A stretch of 64,000 bases of DNA from Datura wrightii. Its lineage: Eukaryota > Streptophyta > Magnoliopsida > Solanales > Solanaceae. Each line of letters begins with the position of its first letter. The stretch's first letter is position 1. The DNA is taken from NCBI GenBank assembly GCA_035772735.1, contig JASDFA010000016.1:147448501-147512500 (forward strand). Reading direction: 5' to 3'. The notes beneath the pieces are model-generated. The model made no database searches. It worked only from the letters and a program-made list of their open reading frames with translations, and was not told the origin of the DNA. The position numbers and the translations under genes were made by a program. This document shows positions 10,772 through 20,424 of this stretch, piece by piece.

Positions 10772-12150
10772 GTGGTCAGCAAGTTCGCAGATGTATTTCT
10801 TGAGGATCTTCCTAGAGTTCCCCCTGAATGGGAAATAGACTTCGAAATAGACCTCCTCCCAAATACTCAGCCCATCTCCATACCTCCTTATAAAATGGCT
10901 CCATTTGAGCTTAAGGAGTTGAATGAGCAGCTAAAAGATCTTCTTGACAAGGGTTTTATCAGACCCAACATCTCTCCCTGGGGTGCCCCAATGCTATTCG
11001 TGTGTAAGAAAGATGGTACCCTTAGAATGTGCATAGATTACTGTCAACTGAACAAGGTCACAGCCTTGAACAGGTATCCTCTACCAATAATTGATGGCCT
11101 ATTTGACCAACTTCAGGGAGCTAGTTGTTTCTCAAAATTTGATCGCAGATCAGGGTACCATCAGTTAAGGGTTAGAGAGAGTGATATAGCAAAAACAGCT
11201 TTTAGAACTCGGTATAGTCACTACGAGTTTATGGTGATGTCTTTCGAGTTAACAAATGTCCTAGAAGCCTTCATGGATTTAATGAATAGTGTCTTTAAGC
11301 AATACCTGGATATGTTTGTCATTGTATTTATCGGCAACATTCTGGTGCACTCTAGAAATGAGGAAGAGCATGCAAATCACCTGAGATTAGCTTTGCATAC
11401 ACTCAGGGACCGCCAGTTGTTCGCCAAGTTCAGCAAGTGCGAATTCTGGTTAAAGTCTATGACCTTCTAAGGTCATGTGGTCTCAAGTGAAGGAATACAA
11501 GTAGACCCTCACAAGATAACAGCCGTGAAAGATTGGCCCAGACCTACCTCTGCTACTAAAATCAGGAGTTTCCTAGGTTTGGCAGGTTATTACCAACGGT
11601 TTGTGGAAGGTTTCTCCTCTATAACATCTCCTCTAACTAAGTTAACTCAAAATAAGGTTAACTTTTAGTGGTCGAATAAGTGTTAGAAGAGCTTTCAGGA
11701 GTTGAAGACTCGACTCACTACCATTCCAATTTTAGCCTTACCGAAAGGATCAGATGGGTTGGGTATTTATTGTGATGCTTTCAGAGTTGGACTAAGTTGC
11801 ATTCTTAAGCAGCTGGGCAAAGTGATAGCCTATGCCTCCATACATCTCAAAGTTCATGAGAAGAATTATCCAACTCATGATTTGGAGTTGGCAGCGGTGG
11901 TATTCGCGCTAAAAATATGGAGACATTACCTTTATGGGGCCCACGTGGATGTTTTCACATATCACAAGAGCCTTCAGTATGTGTTCAGTCAGAAGGGCCT
12001 AAACCTGCATCAGAGATAGTGGTTGGAGTTGCTAAAGGACTATGACATGAATGTTTTATATCACCCGGGTATAGCCAATGTGGTGGCGGACGCCCTAAGC
12101 CAACGGTCTGTGGGGAGTGTGGCTCACATTGAGGAAGGCAAGAGGGAGTT
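10772..12150 (+). pseudogene. Reverse transcriptase and RNase H of element C, catalytic residues lost
   Basis: The RT is open from 10772 to 11470, with DVFLEDLPRVPPE, FIRPNISPWGAPM, DYCQLNKVT and FDRRSGYHQ (first catalytic Asp present). The metal-binding motif, FIDD in relatives, reads FIGN (Gly 11333-11335, Asn 11336-11338), so both catalytic Asp are lost. A TAA at 11468 precedes GHVVSSEGIQVDP. RNase H (from about 11690) has YCDAFRVGL and DLELAAVVFALK, but the TDHKSLQ block reads TYHKSLQ, removing another catalytic Asp. Further stops occur at 11666 and 12017. Confidence 0.85.
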
Positions 12151-13685
12151 AGAGAAATATGATCACTGACTAGCCCGATTAGGGGTGCAGTTCGTGGATT
12201 CAGCTGAAGGTGGTGTGGTAATGCAAAGCGGGTCGGATTTATCCTTGGTAGTTGAGGTTAAGTCTAGACAAGATAAAGATCCAGTGCTACTTAAACTTAA
12301 AGAAGCAATTCTTAGAAAGGAGGTTGAGGCTTTCTCCAAAAGGGGAGATGGGGTGCTTCGTTACCAAGGAAGATTGTGTGTGCTGGATGTTGGTGAGTTG
12401 AGACAGCAGATATTGGAAGAGGCACACAGCTCAAGATACTCTATCACCCTGTGCTACTAAAATGTACCGCGACATGCGGGATATTTACTGGTGGAACAAC
12501 ATGAAAAGAGACATTGCTGAATTCATAGCCAAGTGCCCGAACTGCCAGCAAGTCAAGGTGGAGGACCAAAGGATAGGAGGCATGACCCAAGATATCATCA
12601 TAACCACTGGAAGTGGGAAGAAGTGAATATGGATTTCATCATTGGTCTACCGCAGACTCGTCAGCAGCATGATCGATCTGGGTAGAGTAGACCGGATGAC
12701 TAAGTCAGTTCACTTCCTCCTAGTCAAAACCACAGACTCAGCTGAGGACTATGACAGATGTTACATCTGAGAGTTATTCAGACGCCATAGGGTGCCTTTA
12801 TCTATCATTTCAGACAGATGAACTCAGTTCACCTCACACTTCTGGAAATCCTTTCAGAAGGGACTAGGCACTCAGGTCAAACTCAACACCGCTTTTCATC
12901 CGCACACCGATGGGCAAGCAGAGTGGACCATTCAGACGCTAGAAGATATGCTAATAGAGTGCGCAATCGATTTTAACGGTAATTGGGATGACCACTTTCC
13001 TCTTATCGAGTTTGCGTACAATAACAACTACCATTCTAGCGTCCAGATGGCCCTATTTGAAGCATTGTATGGTAGAAGGTGTAGGTCTCCTATAGGGTGG
13101 TTTGAAGTTGGTGAAGCTACCTTGGTAGGGCCATACTCAGTTTACGAGGCAATACAGAAAGTTCAGCTCATCCGAGAAAGGTTGAAAACAGCTCAGAGCC
13201 GTCAGAAATCTTATGCCGATGTGCGGAGAAGAGATTTGGATTTTGCAGTTGGTGACTGGGTTTACCTAAAAATTTCTCCCATGAAAGGGGTGATGAGGTT
13301 TGGCAAGTAGGGGAAGCTCTTTCTGAGATATGTGGGACCCTATAGAATTTTTAGGTGTATTGGCAATGTAGCCTATGAGCTAGAATTACCGTCAAAACTA
13401 GTAGTTGTACACCCAATTTTCCATGTGTCACTTTTGAAGAAGTGCATCGGAGATCCAACCTCAGTTGTTCCATTGGACAGTGTAGGAATAAATGATAGTC
13501 ACTCATATGAGGAAGTACCAGTCCAGATCCTTGACTGTCAGGTTCGTAAGTTGAGGAATAAAGAAATAGCTTCAGTTAAGGTCCTAAGGAGAAATTAAAA
13601 GGTTGAAGGAGCTACGTGGGAGGCTGATGTAGATATGATGGCCAAATACCCGCACTTGTTCTATACCGACTCTATTGTAACTTGA
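12151..13685 (+). pseudogene. Integrase with GPY/F and chromodomain of element C, broken
   Basis: The N-terminal zinc finger region lies at 12406-12560 and is frameshifted; its CPNCQQVK end is recognisable. The core has NMDFIIGLPQT, SIISDR (catalytic Asp kept) and the Glu region near 12920, where relatives have ERTIQTL and this copy has EWTIQTL. There are frameshifts at about 12590 and 12670 and stops between. The C-terminal half is open from 12948 to 13310, then 13332-13598, with LYGRRCRSPIGWF, VSPMKGVMRFGK-like and VGPYRI blocks. The chromodomain tail ends at TGA 13683-13685, with one TAA in it. Confidence 0.82.
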
Positions 13686-13895
13686 AATGCTAGTTTTGCT
13701 TTACGATCTAATCTAGTTGTTGAATCCAATACATGTGTATAAGTTTCTTTTACGATTTTGGATGTGTGTATAAAAAGTAAATTCAGTTCATTTATGTATG
13801 TTGAAACATAGGTAGTCATTCCGACAATTTTGAAGTTAAATGAGCAGCATTTGGAAATTTGGATTGCTATTTTTCTGCTTCCTGTGTGTTTTTTA

Positions 13896-13930
13896 ACATT
13901 CGAGGATGAATTTATTCAAGGGGGAGATAT
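13896..13930 (+). other. Pre-PPT motif and polypurine tract of element C
   Basis: acattcgaggatgaat (13896-13911) and the purine-rich aagggggagatat (13918-13930) directly precede the 3' LTR. The arrangement is identical to that in element I. Confidence 0.75.
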
Positions 13931-14902
13931 TGTAATGCCCCAAAAACTCAATCTAATTTTGGGACTTCAATATGGAAATCTGGAAAAGCTGCAGAAAAGC
14001 TATAGGACAACACCACCTAACGACTCGTTAAGTGACCCCACGACTCGTTAGATGAGTCGTGAGAAGGAGGTTTGCGATTTTGGTGATGGGAGGCAGTGTA
14101 CCCAACAAGGGACTTCACGAGTCGTGGTCACTGACCACGACCTGTTAGGTAACTCGTGGTCAGGTCTGAGTTAGGAATATATTTTGTTGACCAGTGTACT
14201 TGATGGGTGGGGGCAACGAGTCGTGGTCCCAATTAACGACTTGTTAAGTCCCCCGTTACCAGCCTTATTGACTTTTTAGTCAGTGTACCTGACGGGAGTG
14301 ACCACGAGTCGTGGTCAGCCACCACCACCCGTTAGGTCACCCTTTAGGGGCACTTGATAGTTTTTCCCAACGAATTTCTATGGGCTATTTAGTAATTTCC
14401 TACTCTCCCAAGATTTAAACTACATTATTTTAGTAATCATTTTAGACATTTTAGTGGGAAAAACGATTCATTCCTCATTCCCCACTCTAAGTTCTCAGAA
14501 ACATCGAAAGTTCTCCTCTCAAGAACCCTCCAAGCAAGACTAGGGCTTCTTATCTCTTGTAGCAGTTCAAGCTTCTTCTCCAAAAGGATTTTTGTCAGGT
14601 ATGTAGGAATTCAACAAGGGAATTTTCCTTCCCTTGTGTCCTTCAATATCCTCCCATAATTTCCCTATTAGTTTAGCCCTGAGATTTTTGAATATGAAGA
14701 GATTTTATTGTTGGTTTTCGTTAATTTCAATTGGGTTATTATCCATGTTCATTATTCATACGATTTTCATCAATTAAAGAATAAATTGTTGTTGTTCTTG
14801 CCAAGATAATTTTTAGCTGTAAATTTTTTAGTAAAGATTATTGAGTATTAAATTCCTTCTATTTTGCAAAGTATGTTCTGGGCTGAATATCCTAGAATTT
14901 CT

Positions 14903-14904
<2 letters not shown>

Positions 14905-14964
<60 letters not shown>
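14905..14964 (+). repeat. (TA)n microsatellite in the 3' LTR of C
   Basis: This is about 30 TA units. The matching place in the 5' LTR (7385-7408) is a short TATG/TG run, so the tract expanded after the LTRs separated. Confidence 0.95.
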
Positions 14965-14967
<3 letters not shown>

Positions 14968-16242
14968 TAATTATTCCATTGGGAAGAATGATTTTACCCT
15001 CATTGGATGAGATCCCTTTAAATTCTTGAAATTTTGTCATATTACAAAATTTTCGTGTTCTCTATTAGCTGCTTCATAGTTAGTACAGTCAGAATGTAAA
15101 ACTTCTTCAGCATTATTCAAAAAGTGTCAACTGATCATCTTGACTTCAGTCTTTCCCCGAGGTGTCAGTGGTGCCTCTCAGTTATCAGAATCAGACTCAA
15201 AATCCAGTATTTTGGTCCATTAGGTAGTCATGACATTTTAGATATATAGCTCTGACCCACCCCAGGACCCCAGTTTAGTTTACAGATGTTCTAGATGGTT
15301 ACGAAGCTTCCAGATAAGCAGCTCTAACTAGTATAGAACTCAGTTTTAGGATCTGGTCCGATAAGGTTCTCAGGGTACTTTCAGTTATATGTCCCTGACT
15401 AGTCTTGCACCCCGGTTTTGACCTATCAGCCTAGAAGTTTAGCTTAGGTTTTCCAGTAGGAGTAGGACTTAGCACCGAGCGGGTTGGGGTTCCAGCGCAC
15501 CCAGGTTCCTGGAACTACGTTGCCAGTGTAGGTTATAGTATTACTTGGCCTGATTGGCCCCAGACTTTTGTGATCCCCCAGTTTACACGTTTATATCCTG
15601 AAAAGGTATATTGGTTCCTACCAGTGGGATGTATACATCGGACTCCATGTCTAGTTCACGTGGTTATATATCGGTTATACACTCTCCCACTAGTTAGTCC
15701 AGTCCAGTTTAAGAATAAGTATCTCAGTTCAGTACAGTATCTCATATTCAGTGTTTCAGACTTCGGGCATGTCCATGACCATCAAACAAGGTCATATTGA
15801 CCAGTTCAGATTACATCAGTTGTTTAATTCAACTTACCTGTTGGTCATTGCGTGTCATTTCAGTTCAAACTTTATATTCAGTTATGTTTCTCCCACTTAC
15901 TCAGTACATTCAAAGTACTGACTCATACTTTTATGTTGTATCGTTTGATGATACAACTGCAGGTTTCCAGACTCAGCATCGTTAGCCGTTGTAGTCCAGA
16001 TCCTCCCCTACCGCAGTTGAAGTGTGAGTCCTCATCATTTGAGGGCCTTATTCCATTTCCTTTCAGTTGATTTATTATTTTTAGTTAGATTTGGTGTTAG
16101 CTTGGGGCTTGTCCCAGCAACTCATCAATTAGTAGGCTTTCAAACACAGAGTTAATTTCAGACTTCAAATGTGTTAAATTTTAATGTTTTCTTCTAGTTT
16201 ATCTTCTCAAATGCTCTTATGTTGTTATTTCAAAGCTTCCTT

Positions 16243-16243
<1 letters not shown>

Positions 16244-16288
<45 letters not shown>
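16244..16288 (+). repeat. Second (TA)n microsatellite in the 3' LTR of C
   Basis: A TA run about 45 bases long lies just before the conserved LTR 3' end. It corresponds to the CA/TA tract at 8704-8764 in the 5' LTR. Confidence 0.95.
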
Positions 16289-16291
<3 letters not shown>

Positions 16292-16392
16292 TTTACTCAA
16301 AGTACTAGTGTATGATAGACCAGGGGTTGACTTAGGGCCACCTGTGGCTTCAAGTACCGTGTTACATCCAGGGGTAGTCTCGGGGCATGACA

Positions 16393-16900
16393 ATTCAAAA
16401 GGATTCTTGGGTTATGAGACTCGGTAAGATTTGGTGATCTTAGACATGGTAGATTTTGATGTTGCCGTTGGGATGAACCGATTGTCTGCTTACTATGCTA
16501 TTTTGGACTACCATGCTAAGACAATCACCATATTGATGCCAGGTGAGTCTGGATTGAAGTGTAATGGAAATTGTAGCCCTACTCCTAAGAAAATTATCTC
16601 ATATATTCATGCCCCGAAACTTATAGAGTGGGGATGTTCGTCTTACCAGGCCCATATTCGAGATACAAGTATAGAGGGTCCTTTCATAGACTTAGTTTCA
16701 GTGGTGCACGAGTTTCTAGAAGGGTTTCTCATGGATTTGCTTGGTATGCTATTAGATTGCGATATTTATTTTTACATAGACTTAGAGGTAGGGACCCGAC
16801 CTATTCCCATATCATATATAGAATGGCACCAGCTGAGTTGAGAGCACTAAAAGAGCAGTTGCAGGATGACTTAGTAAGGGGCTCATATGTCCACGTGTCT
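16393..16900 (+). pseudogene. Protease end and RT start of element A
   Basis: After the duplicated attca the reading resumes the protease of A: VILDMVDFDVAVGMNRL, where relatives have GMDWL. It continues with KTITILMPGES and ISYIHAPKLIEWGC. The open frame (16431-16841) goes on into the RT leader, HEFLEGFLMDLLGM, with charged residues replaced. The sense then moves to the frame with MAPAELRALKEQLQDD (about 16822-16870). No interior catalytic residue of the protease lies in this piece. Confidence 0.7.
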
Positions 16901-18337
16901 CTTCGTAGGATGCCCTAGTGTTGTTTGTGAAGAAGAGGGACAGTAGCATGCGGATGTGTATTAATTATTGTCAGTTGAATAAGGTTACCATTTGAAATTA
17001 ATATCCTTTTTCCCAAATAGATGACCTGTTTGATTAGCTCCAGGGTGCATCAATGTTTTTGAAGATTGATTTGAGATTGGGTTACCATCAGCTAAAAATT
17101 CCTAAATAGAATGTTCCAAAAATATCCTTTTGAACCAGGTATGGGCATTATGAGTTCTTGGTCATGTATTTTGACTCACTAATGCTCCAACTGCCTTTAT
17201 GAGCTTGATGAATGGTATTTTCAAACCTTATCTATATTACATTATGATAGTTTTTAGTGACGATGTTCAAGTGTATTCAAAGACTAAGCAGGAATATAAG
17301 GACCATCTAAGGATTGTGTTGGGGCTGCTAAAGGAGAAATAGTTGTATGCAAAGTTTATCAAATGTGAATTCTTGTTGGAATTGGTGTCCTTTTTAGGAC
17401 ACATGGTCTCCAAGGAAGGAGTCAGGGTGGATCCATTGAAGGTGGAAGTTGTTCGGAATTTGGATAGGCCCATGATGGTGATAGAGGTTCACAACTTTGT
17501 GGGGTTAGCTAGTTACTACTACTAGTTCATGAAGGGTTTTGCAGCCATTATATCTCAGTTGACATGGCTGACTTAGAAAGATATACCCTTTCAGTAGTCA
17601 GAAGAATGTGAAGAGAGCTTCTAAAGGTTTAAGACCTTGTTGACCATAGCCCCTATCCTAACGCTATCATTGGAAGGTAAAGAGTTTGTGGCTTTTTAGT
17701 GATTTCTCATGGTGGGTGTTGTGTTAATGTAGGAGAGACAGGTCATTGCGTATCTTTCAAGTAGCTGAAAGTGCATGAGAAGAACTACCCCACACATGGC
17801 TTGGAGTTAGCAATTGTAGTATTTTCTTTGAAAATTTGGAGGCATCACCTATATGGGGCCCGTTATGAGGTGTTCATTGACCATCAAAGCTTGCGGCAAG
17901 TATGCACCAATAATGATCTTAACTTGAGACAGGAAAGATGGATGGAACTGCTCAAGGACTATGATGTCATGATCCTATATAATCCGGGAAAAGCCAACAT
18001 GGTGGTAGATGCATTGAGTAAGAAGGCTATAAATATGGGTAGTTTGGCTTTCTTAGAGGCTACCCAGCATCCGATGTCTAGGGAGGTTCAGACATTGGCC
18101 AATAGCCTTGTGAGGCTTACGTTGCCAAATTCAGGTGGAGTATTGGCTAGTGCGGAGGCTAGGTTGTCATTTTTAGATGAGGTTAAGTCCAAACAGTTTG
18201 AAGTTGCAAAATGGAGTAAGATTCATGATTAGGTCTTGGAGTCTTAAGGATAAGGGGGCGTGTGTGTGCTCCCCGAGTTGGTGAGATGATCAAGACCATA
18301 TTGTTAAAGGCTCATGAGGTACTCTATACAGGCGGAG
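16901..18337 (+). pseudogene. RT, RNase H and integrase start of element A
   Basis: The RT has LFVKKRDSSMRMCINYCQLN, IDLRLGYHQLKI and the catalytic pair FSDD (Asp codons 17259-17264) in a block that otherwise reads like FIDDILVYS. Five or more stops and two frameshifts break it. The RT end runs 17343-17525 (LYAKFIKCEFLLELVSFLGH). The RNase H catalytic region at about 17680-17770 is scrambled. The open frame 17771-18232 keeps THGLELAIVVFSLK, FIDHQSLRQ and VVDALSKKA, three of the four RNase H acidic positions. The first bases of the integrase zinc finger follow before solo LTR F at 18338. Confidence 0.75.
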
Positions 18338-19813
18338 TGATGTCACCCAAGCGCTTGCAAGTGCATGTGGTCATCAAGTAATGTAGGATTTTGAAGTCCA
18401 GATATCGTACCCAAGGGACTTGTCAATTTAATTGTTATAAGGTTGTCACTTTAATTTCACTAATCTACAAAACTGTAAAAATGAAGATTGGTTTGGAAAA
18501 TTAAATTACCAAAACTTTAAATATAAAATTAACTAAAAAATAATTTCAAGCTTTATTAAGTTTCGATGATGGTGAAAGAAAGGGCAATGGCACTTGGTTA
18601 GTTTCAAGTTGAGTTTTCAAGATATAATTAAACTGGCATAATTCTTCCTACGGTTGTTAGTTGCAAGTTACTATCCCATTTCTAGCCACTATCCCTAGCA
18701 TCCAAGAATTATTTCATGAACCCTAACGCCTATATCCCTATGGTCACAGGAGGACAACGAAACGACAATTATGCCTACTTGTATTTCAACTAAACGGTGT
18801 CGAAGGGTATATCCCTATCCTCAACAACAACTTCTATCCTATCACCAATGGGTTCAAGGGTTTTTGAATTCCCGGTCTGTATTTATTTTTAACCCTTTCG
18901 ATTTCCTTTCCCAAGTTCAATCGAAAGCCAATAGATTACTTACAAGGTTATAAATCTTATGAATAATAAATTCACACAAATGAATACAAACAACCATAAT
19001 TGAAAAATTAGAACCAAATTTAATTAGTCTTTCAAACAATCAACCATTCACCATGGCCACAACCTAGAATATAAGTTTAGCAACTTATAGACAAGCAGAA
19101 AAACAAATATTTCATCATAATCATACGAAAATACAAAGTAAAGAAGAGAAAACCTAGTTATAGAACTGTGTCTTCCTTTCAAACGGCTTACAAGCTTTCA
19201 TAAACAAAATACGGAATGTGAAAATGATTAAAGACTGTTCCCAGATGTCAAAAGCTACTTAACAAATGACCTGACGCCTCTATTTATAGATGAGCATTAA
19301 AATGACACTTCTACTCTTCAAAAATAAACTTTAAAATCAGTATTTTCTACCGTGAAGTGACCCTGGCGCGCTGCCCCATGTATCTGGCCACAGACTTAGT
19401 CAAATTTTCAACAATTTCAACTTTAGACAAGGCCTAACGCGCCGCCCCCTCTATCTCACCATGGTGTTCGTCAAATTTTTCTAAGTCTGGATACCTCTAG
19501 TGTGGGGCGCCACTCATCTCTCCAAGTTTGTGAAGTGCAATTCTCTGAAGTTTAAGAGCTCGCATGCCAACCTGAAGTTTTGTTCTCTGAAGTTTGGTAC
19601 ATGGTGTGTAGTGCCAGCCATAGCACCATACTCTTCAGCTCCTCAAGTCTTCATTCCTTGCATCATTTTGAGCTCATTTTGCTTAGTTTCCTGCTCAAAT
19701 CAAGAGCATAAAACACACATGAATATAAGTATAAATTAACGATTATGAACTCAAAACATGATCAAATATGGGTAAAAACATGGCAAATGGGTAGAAAAAT
19801 ATGCCCAATATCA
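18338..19813 (-). repeat. Solo LTR F (1476 bp), probably Athila/Tat type
   Basis: The insert has TG...CA ends (TGATGTCACCC on the left, AATATCA on the right) and is bracketed by a perfect cggag duplication (18333-18337 and 19814-19818). Removing it restores the zinc-finger reading of the integrase of A. No internal domain is present, so it is a solo LTR left by LTR-LTR recombination. Minus orientation is suggested by a reversed TATA box and by the end sequence ACGATATC...TGCACTTGC, which resembles Athila-type LTR ends. Three GC-rich units (gcgcgctgcccc type, near 19366, 19437 and 19502) stand out. ORFs at 18771 and 19500 are not supported. Confidence 0.8.
19280..19290 (-). promoter_or_regulatory. 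Candidate TATA box of LTR F
   Basis: On the minus strand this reads TCTATAAATAG, a good plant TATA element, inside an otherwise unremarkable part of the LTR. It supports minus-strand orientation. The start site cannot be placed from sequence alone. Confidence 0.5.
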
Positions 19814-20424
19814 CGGAGTCACCGAGATATATCGAGACCTGAGGCAACACTATTGGTGGAGCAGGATGAAGAGAGAAATTGTGGAGCAAGTTGCCCAATT
19901 CCTAAATTACCAACAAGTGACATATGAACTTCAAAGACCTAAGGGAGTGCTCTAGAGGATGCCCATCCCGGAACGGAAGTGTGAGAGGATAACAATAGAC
20001 TTCGTGGTTTGTCTTCCGAAGAACTTGAGGAAGTTCGACTCAATTTGGTTCAACATCGACAGACTAATGAAGACCGCCCACCTCTTGCCAATTTACTTGA
20101 CTTACAATGAGGAAAATCTAGCCAAATTGTATGTCAAGAAAGTGGTTCATTTGCATTGGGTGCTAGTATCGATCATTTCTGATAGAGGCACGCAATTTAC
20201 TTCTAACTTTTGGAGAACTTGCAGGTTGAACTGCGTACAACATTTCACTCGCATACGGATGGATAGTTGGAGAGGGTGATCTCAATGTATGATGATATGC
20301 TCCGGGACTATGTCATAGACTTTGGGGACCATTGGGACAAGTTTTATCCTTGGCAGAATTTGCATACAACAATAACTACCACTCAAGTATTGGCATGGTA
20401 CCATTTGAGGCCTTGTATGGAAGG
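19814..20424 (+). pseudogene. Integrase zinc finger and catalytic core of element A
   Basis: The piece starts in the zinc finger with IYRDLRQHYWWSRMKREI. The second half of the HHCC motif is damaged: CPNC of relatives is not intact. From 19959 to 20279 it reads RITIDFVVCLPKNLRKFDSI, then DRLMKTAHLLPI and SIISDRGTQFTSNFW, so two core Asp residues are present. A frameshift follows near 20230. The block ending FEALYG touches 20424, where element B is inserted. The duplicated gaagg encodes part of Gly-Arg, and the reading continues at 30837. Confidence 0.78.

Larger units (their letters stand above)
6429..16392 (+). mobile_element. Full-length chromovirus element C, coding decayed
   Basis: Two related LTRs (6429-8869 and 13931-16392) flank a primer site, gag, protease, RT-RNase H, integrase with chromodomain and a polypurine tract, all in plus orientation. 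The flanking 5-bp duplication is attcg (6424-6428) on the left and attca (16393-16397) on the right, a one-base mismatch that suits its age. C sits in the protease gene of element A. Over the first few hundred bases the LTRs differ by about one base in ten by eye. Motif order and the chromodomain place it in the Tekay/Del group. Confidence 0.9.
13931..16392 (+). repeat. 3' LTR of element C (2462 bp)
   Basis: It runs from TGTAATGCCCC to GGGGCATGACA. It carries a perfect 17-base inverted repeat, GACCACGAGTCGTGGTC, at 14300-14316 within the ACGAGTCGT cluster (14015-14345). Compared with the 5' LTR it has a long TA expansion at 14905-14964 and TA only at 16244-16288. The 14828-15040 ORF rich in Tyr-Ile is merely this microsatellite translated. 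Confidence 0.9.

Noticed and set aside
10772..11470. Endogenous pararetrovirus (caulimovirid) as source of the RT
   Set aside because: RT is followed by RNase H, integrase and chromodomain and flanked by LTRs with target duplications. No movement-protein or caulimovirid coat motif is present.
14015..14345. Short regular palindromes as a CRISPR array
   Set aside because: Spacing is irregular, spacers are not unique, and the units lie in LTRs of plant retrotransposons.
14828..15040. ORF with a long Ile-Tyr run
   Set aside because: It is the TA microsatellite of an LTR read through and has no independent coding evidence.
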